From an archaeon (GTDB lineage Archaea; Nanobdellota; Nanobdellia; Woesearchaeales; JAGVOV01): a DNA stretch of 5,580 nucleotides. Below are positions 3,995-5,580 of the stretch, piece by piece. The notes under the pieces were generated by a model. The model was given only the letters and a program-made list of their open reading frames with translations, had not been told where the DNA came from and ran no database searches. Each line of letters opens with the position of its first letter. The stretch's first letter is position 1. A program made the translations under genes and the position numbers. Location of the stretch: contig JAGVOV010000107.1 in NCBI GenBank assembly GCA_020052545.1, positions 1 to 5,580 of the forward strand, given 5' to 3'.

Positions 3995-5263
3995 ATGAAG
4001 ATAGCGATAATAGGCGGCAGCGGCCTTGAGAATCCTAGTATTCTAGCTGACCCTAAAGAGATAATTATTGACACACCTTATGGCAAATCTTCGCTGAAGA
4101 CAGGAAAAATGTCAGGGATAGATGTTGTGCTTCTGTCAAGGCACGGCAGCGATCATTCACTGCCGCCCACACAAGTCAACAATAGGGCAAACATACATGC
4201 TTTGAAAGAATTGGGATGCACGCACATAATAGCGACGACGGCTTGCGGCAGCCTGAGAGAAGAGATAAAAAGGGGGGATATAATCATACTGGACCAATTC
4301 ATAGATTTCACAAGGCACAGGAAAATATCTTTTTATGAGAAATTTGAGCCTGGCAACCTTGCTCATACGGCCATGGCAAACCCTTTCTCGGAGAAATTGA
4401 GAAAAGTATTGACCGATACATGCTCTGAGCTAGGGATAAAATGCCACAAGAAAGGAACGGTTATCACAATAGAAGGGCCGAGGTTCTCCACAAAGGCGGA
4501 ATCAAGGATGTTCCGCGTCTTAGGTGCGGATGTTGTCAACATGAGCACGGCGCCTGAAGCGATACTAGCGAATGAGATAGGCATCCCTTATGCCGCAATT
4601 GCCATGAGCACAGACTATGACTGCTGGAAAGACGATGAAGAGCCTGTGACATGGCAGGCTATCATGGAAGTGTTCAAGCAGAATGTGGAGAAAGTAACGG
4701 AGCTGATAATAAACGCGATCCCGAGGATTGAAGGCTTCGACATTAAGTCAAAGATAAGGACTGTACCGAATTGGCCAAAACAAGGAATCATGTTCCGTGA
4801 CATAACTACTCTTCTGAAGGATTCTGAATATTTCAGCAAGATTATCGAGCTGTTTGTTGAGCGCTATAAAAGCATGAAGATAGATGTCGTTGCAGGGATA
4901 GAATCGCGCGGCTTCATCACCGGCTCTGTGCTGGCGCACAGGCTGAACTTAGGTTTTGTGCCGATAAGAAAGGCAGGCAAGCTGCCCTCAGAGACAGTTG
5001 GCGAAGAATACGACCTTGAATACGGAAAGAACAGGATTGAAATTCACAGGGATGCCATTAAGCCAGGAAGCAAGGTCCTCATAGTAGATGACTTGGTCGC
5101 GACCGGCGGGACAGCGCTCGCCGCATGCAATCTCATAAGGAAGCTCCATGGTGAAGTTGTCGAGTGCTGCTTCATAGTCAATCTTCCGTATCTGGGCGGG
5201 AAGAAAAAGCTGGAGCAGGCCGGCTACAAGGCGTTCAGCATAACTGAATTTGAAGGAGAATGA
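3995..5263 (+). CDS. Bifunctional methylthioadenosine phosphorylase - adenine phosphoribosyltransferase fusion
   Basis: This is one 422-residue ORF with two complete enzymes. Residues 1 to about 247 match the purine nucleoside phosphorylase family, methylthioadenosine (MTA) phosphorylase type: GGSG (7-10), SRHG (48-51), TTACGSL (81-87), EGPRFST (160-166), NMSTAPE (182-188) and DYDCWK (207-212), with Asp207/Asp209 in the purine site. The wording is close to human MTAP. Residues about 250-422 are an adenine phosphoribosyltransferase: IRTVPNWPKQGIMFRDIT (254-271), GIESRGF (301-307), IRKAGKLP (324-331), EYG (342-344) and the PRPP-binding loop VLIVDDLVATGGTA (361-374). Expected reactions are MTA + phosphate to adenine + methylthioribose-1-phosphate, then adenine + PRPP to AMP + PPi, in the cytoplasm. 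There is almost no linker and no frame break. The ATG is about 26.5 bases after a TATA-like box. Separate symbols would be mtnP and apt. Confidence 0.93.
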   Translation: MKIAIIGGSGLENPSILADPKEIIIDTPYGKSSLKTGKMSGIDVVLLSRHGSDHSLPPTQVNNRANIHALKELGCTHIIATTACGSLREEIKRGDIIILDQFIDFTRHRKISFYEKFEPGNLAHTAMANPFSEKLRKVLTDTCSELGIKCHKKGTVITIEGPRFSTKAESRMFRVLGADVVNMSTAPEAILANEIGIPYAAIAMSTDYDCWKDDEEPVTWQAIMEVFKQNVEKVTELIINAIPRIEGFDIKSKIRTVPNWPKQGIMFRDITTLLKDSEYFSKIIELFVERYKSMKIDVVAGIESRGFITGSVLAHRLNLGFVPIRKAGKLPSETVGEEYDLEYGKNRIEIHRDAIKPGSKVLIVDDLVATGGTALAACNLIRKLHGEVVECCFIVNLPYLGGKKKLEQAGYKAFSITEFEGE

Positions 5264-5264
5264 C

Positions 5265-5283
5265 AAATCTTTTAAGCTGAGCG
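5265..5283 (+). promoter_or_regulatory. Promoter of the 3' partial gene (copy 2 of the duplicated element)
   Basis: The 19 bases are identical to 3961-3979 and, as there, end exactly 15 bases before an ATG (5299). The TATA-like TTTTAA lies at 5270-5275. The element starts two bases after the stop codon of the fusion gene. The 15 bases between the element and the ATG are a pyrimidine-rich tract in both places, but of different sequence. Confidence 0.65.
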
Positions 5284-5298
5284 GGCTTATCTTTCATT

Positions 5299-5580
5299 AT
5301 GGCCCTTCCGATATACTGGTTTGCGACGGAAAATGACAGACTCTTGATAAACAGGATGACCTATACTCTTGTGAAAGTCGAGACAAAAGATGAAGGAATC
5401 CAGGAACATAGGTTCCTCTTTCTCGTTAATGGCGTCAAGGAATATTTTGTCCTTGACTTGCTGCATTACAAAGAGGCTGATATCCTTGACTCGAGCATGT
5501 ACAAGATAAAGGTCGACAAAGAAAAGAAGACCTGGCACGATTCTTATGAAAATTTGGACAGTGTGGATGTAAGGGAGATA
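5299..5580 (+). CDS. Hypothetical protein, N-terminal 94 residues (runs off the window)
   Basis: An open frame starts at the ATG at 5299 and continues without a stop to the end of the window. It begins MALPIYWFATENDRLL and alternates charged and hydrophobic residues (for example HRFLFLVNGVKEYFVLDLL), suggesting a soluble alpha/beta protein. No signal peptide, membrane helix or known motif is seen in this part. The start is fixed by the promoter element at 5265-5283, which has the same 15-base gap to the ATG as at the fusion gene. It lies 35 bases after that gene on the same strand, with its own promoter. No function can be given. Confidence 0.75.
   Translation, partial: MALPIYWFATENDRLLINRMTYTLVKVETKDEGIQEHRFLFLVNGVKEYFVLDLLHYKEADILDSSMYKIKVDKEKKTWHDSYENLDSVDVREI

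Overview
This window looks archaeal, most likely from a small-genome lineage of the DPANN type, although the lineage itself is inference. Three things point to Archaea. Both tRNA genes lack an encoded CCA and carry introns that fit bulge-helix-bulge (BHB) splicing geometry. Most genes have a TATA-like box about 25-28 bases before the first base of the start codon or tRNA, implying leaderless mRNAs. The coding genes are short, closely packed and mostly transcribed singly.

Layout. At 1-108 there are three tandem 36-base hairpin units. They lie just before the promoter of a tRNA-Ser(GGA) gene (152-288) that is interrupted by two introns. After some hairpins comes a divergent pair: a 76-residue two-helix membrane protein (370-600, minus) and a Nudix hydrolase (674-1120, plus). 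A second set of the same hairpin units (about 1147-1208) precedes another tRNA promoter. That promoter is spaced for a start at 1239, where a 17-base copy of the tRNA 5' end sits. The full tRNA-Glu(CTC) begins 83 bases later (1322-1440) and carries a 44-base intron. Next is a membrane-anchored protein joining a cytoplasmic C2H2 zinc finger to an outside cupredoxin-like domain (1540-2082). It converges on a long, cysteine-containing protein of unknown function (2109-3947, minus). That gene diverges from a single ORF (3995-5263) fusing methylthioadenosine phosphorylase to adenine phosphoribosyltransferase. A partial unknown gene (5299 to the window end) follows.

How the genes relate. The fusion protein should carry out two successive salvage steps. 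It would cleave methylthioadenosine to adenine and methylthioribose-1-phosphate, then convert adenine plus PRPP to AMP. The fusion gene and the gene after it are each preceded by the same 19-base promoter element, with identical spacing to the ATG, so they may be expressed in parallel rather than as one operon. The Nudix enzyme would fit nucleotide housekeeping in general, but nothing in the sequence ties it to the salvage enzyme. The main points of interest are the fusion enzyme, the multiple tRNA introns with repeated boundaries, the hairpin arrays in front of both tRNA genes, the zinc finger-cupredoxin protein and the duplicated promoter.
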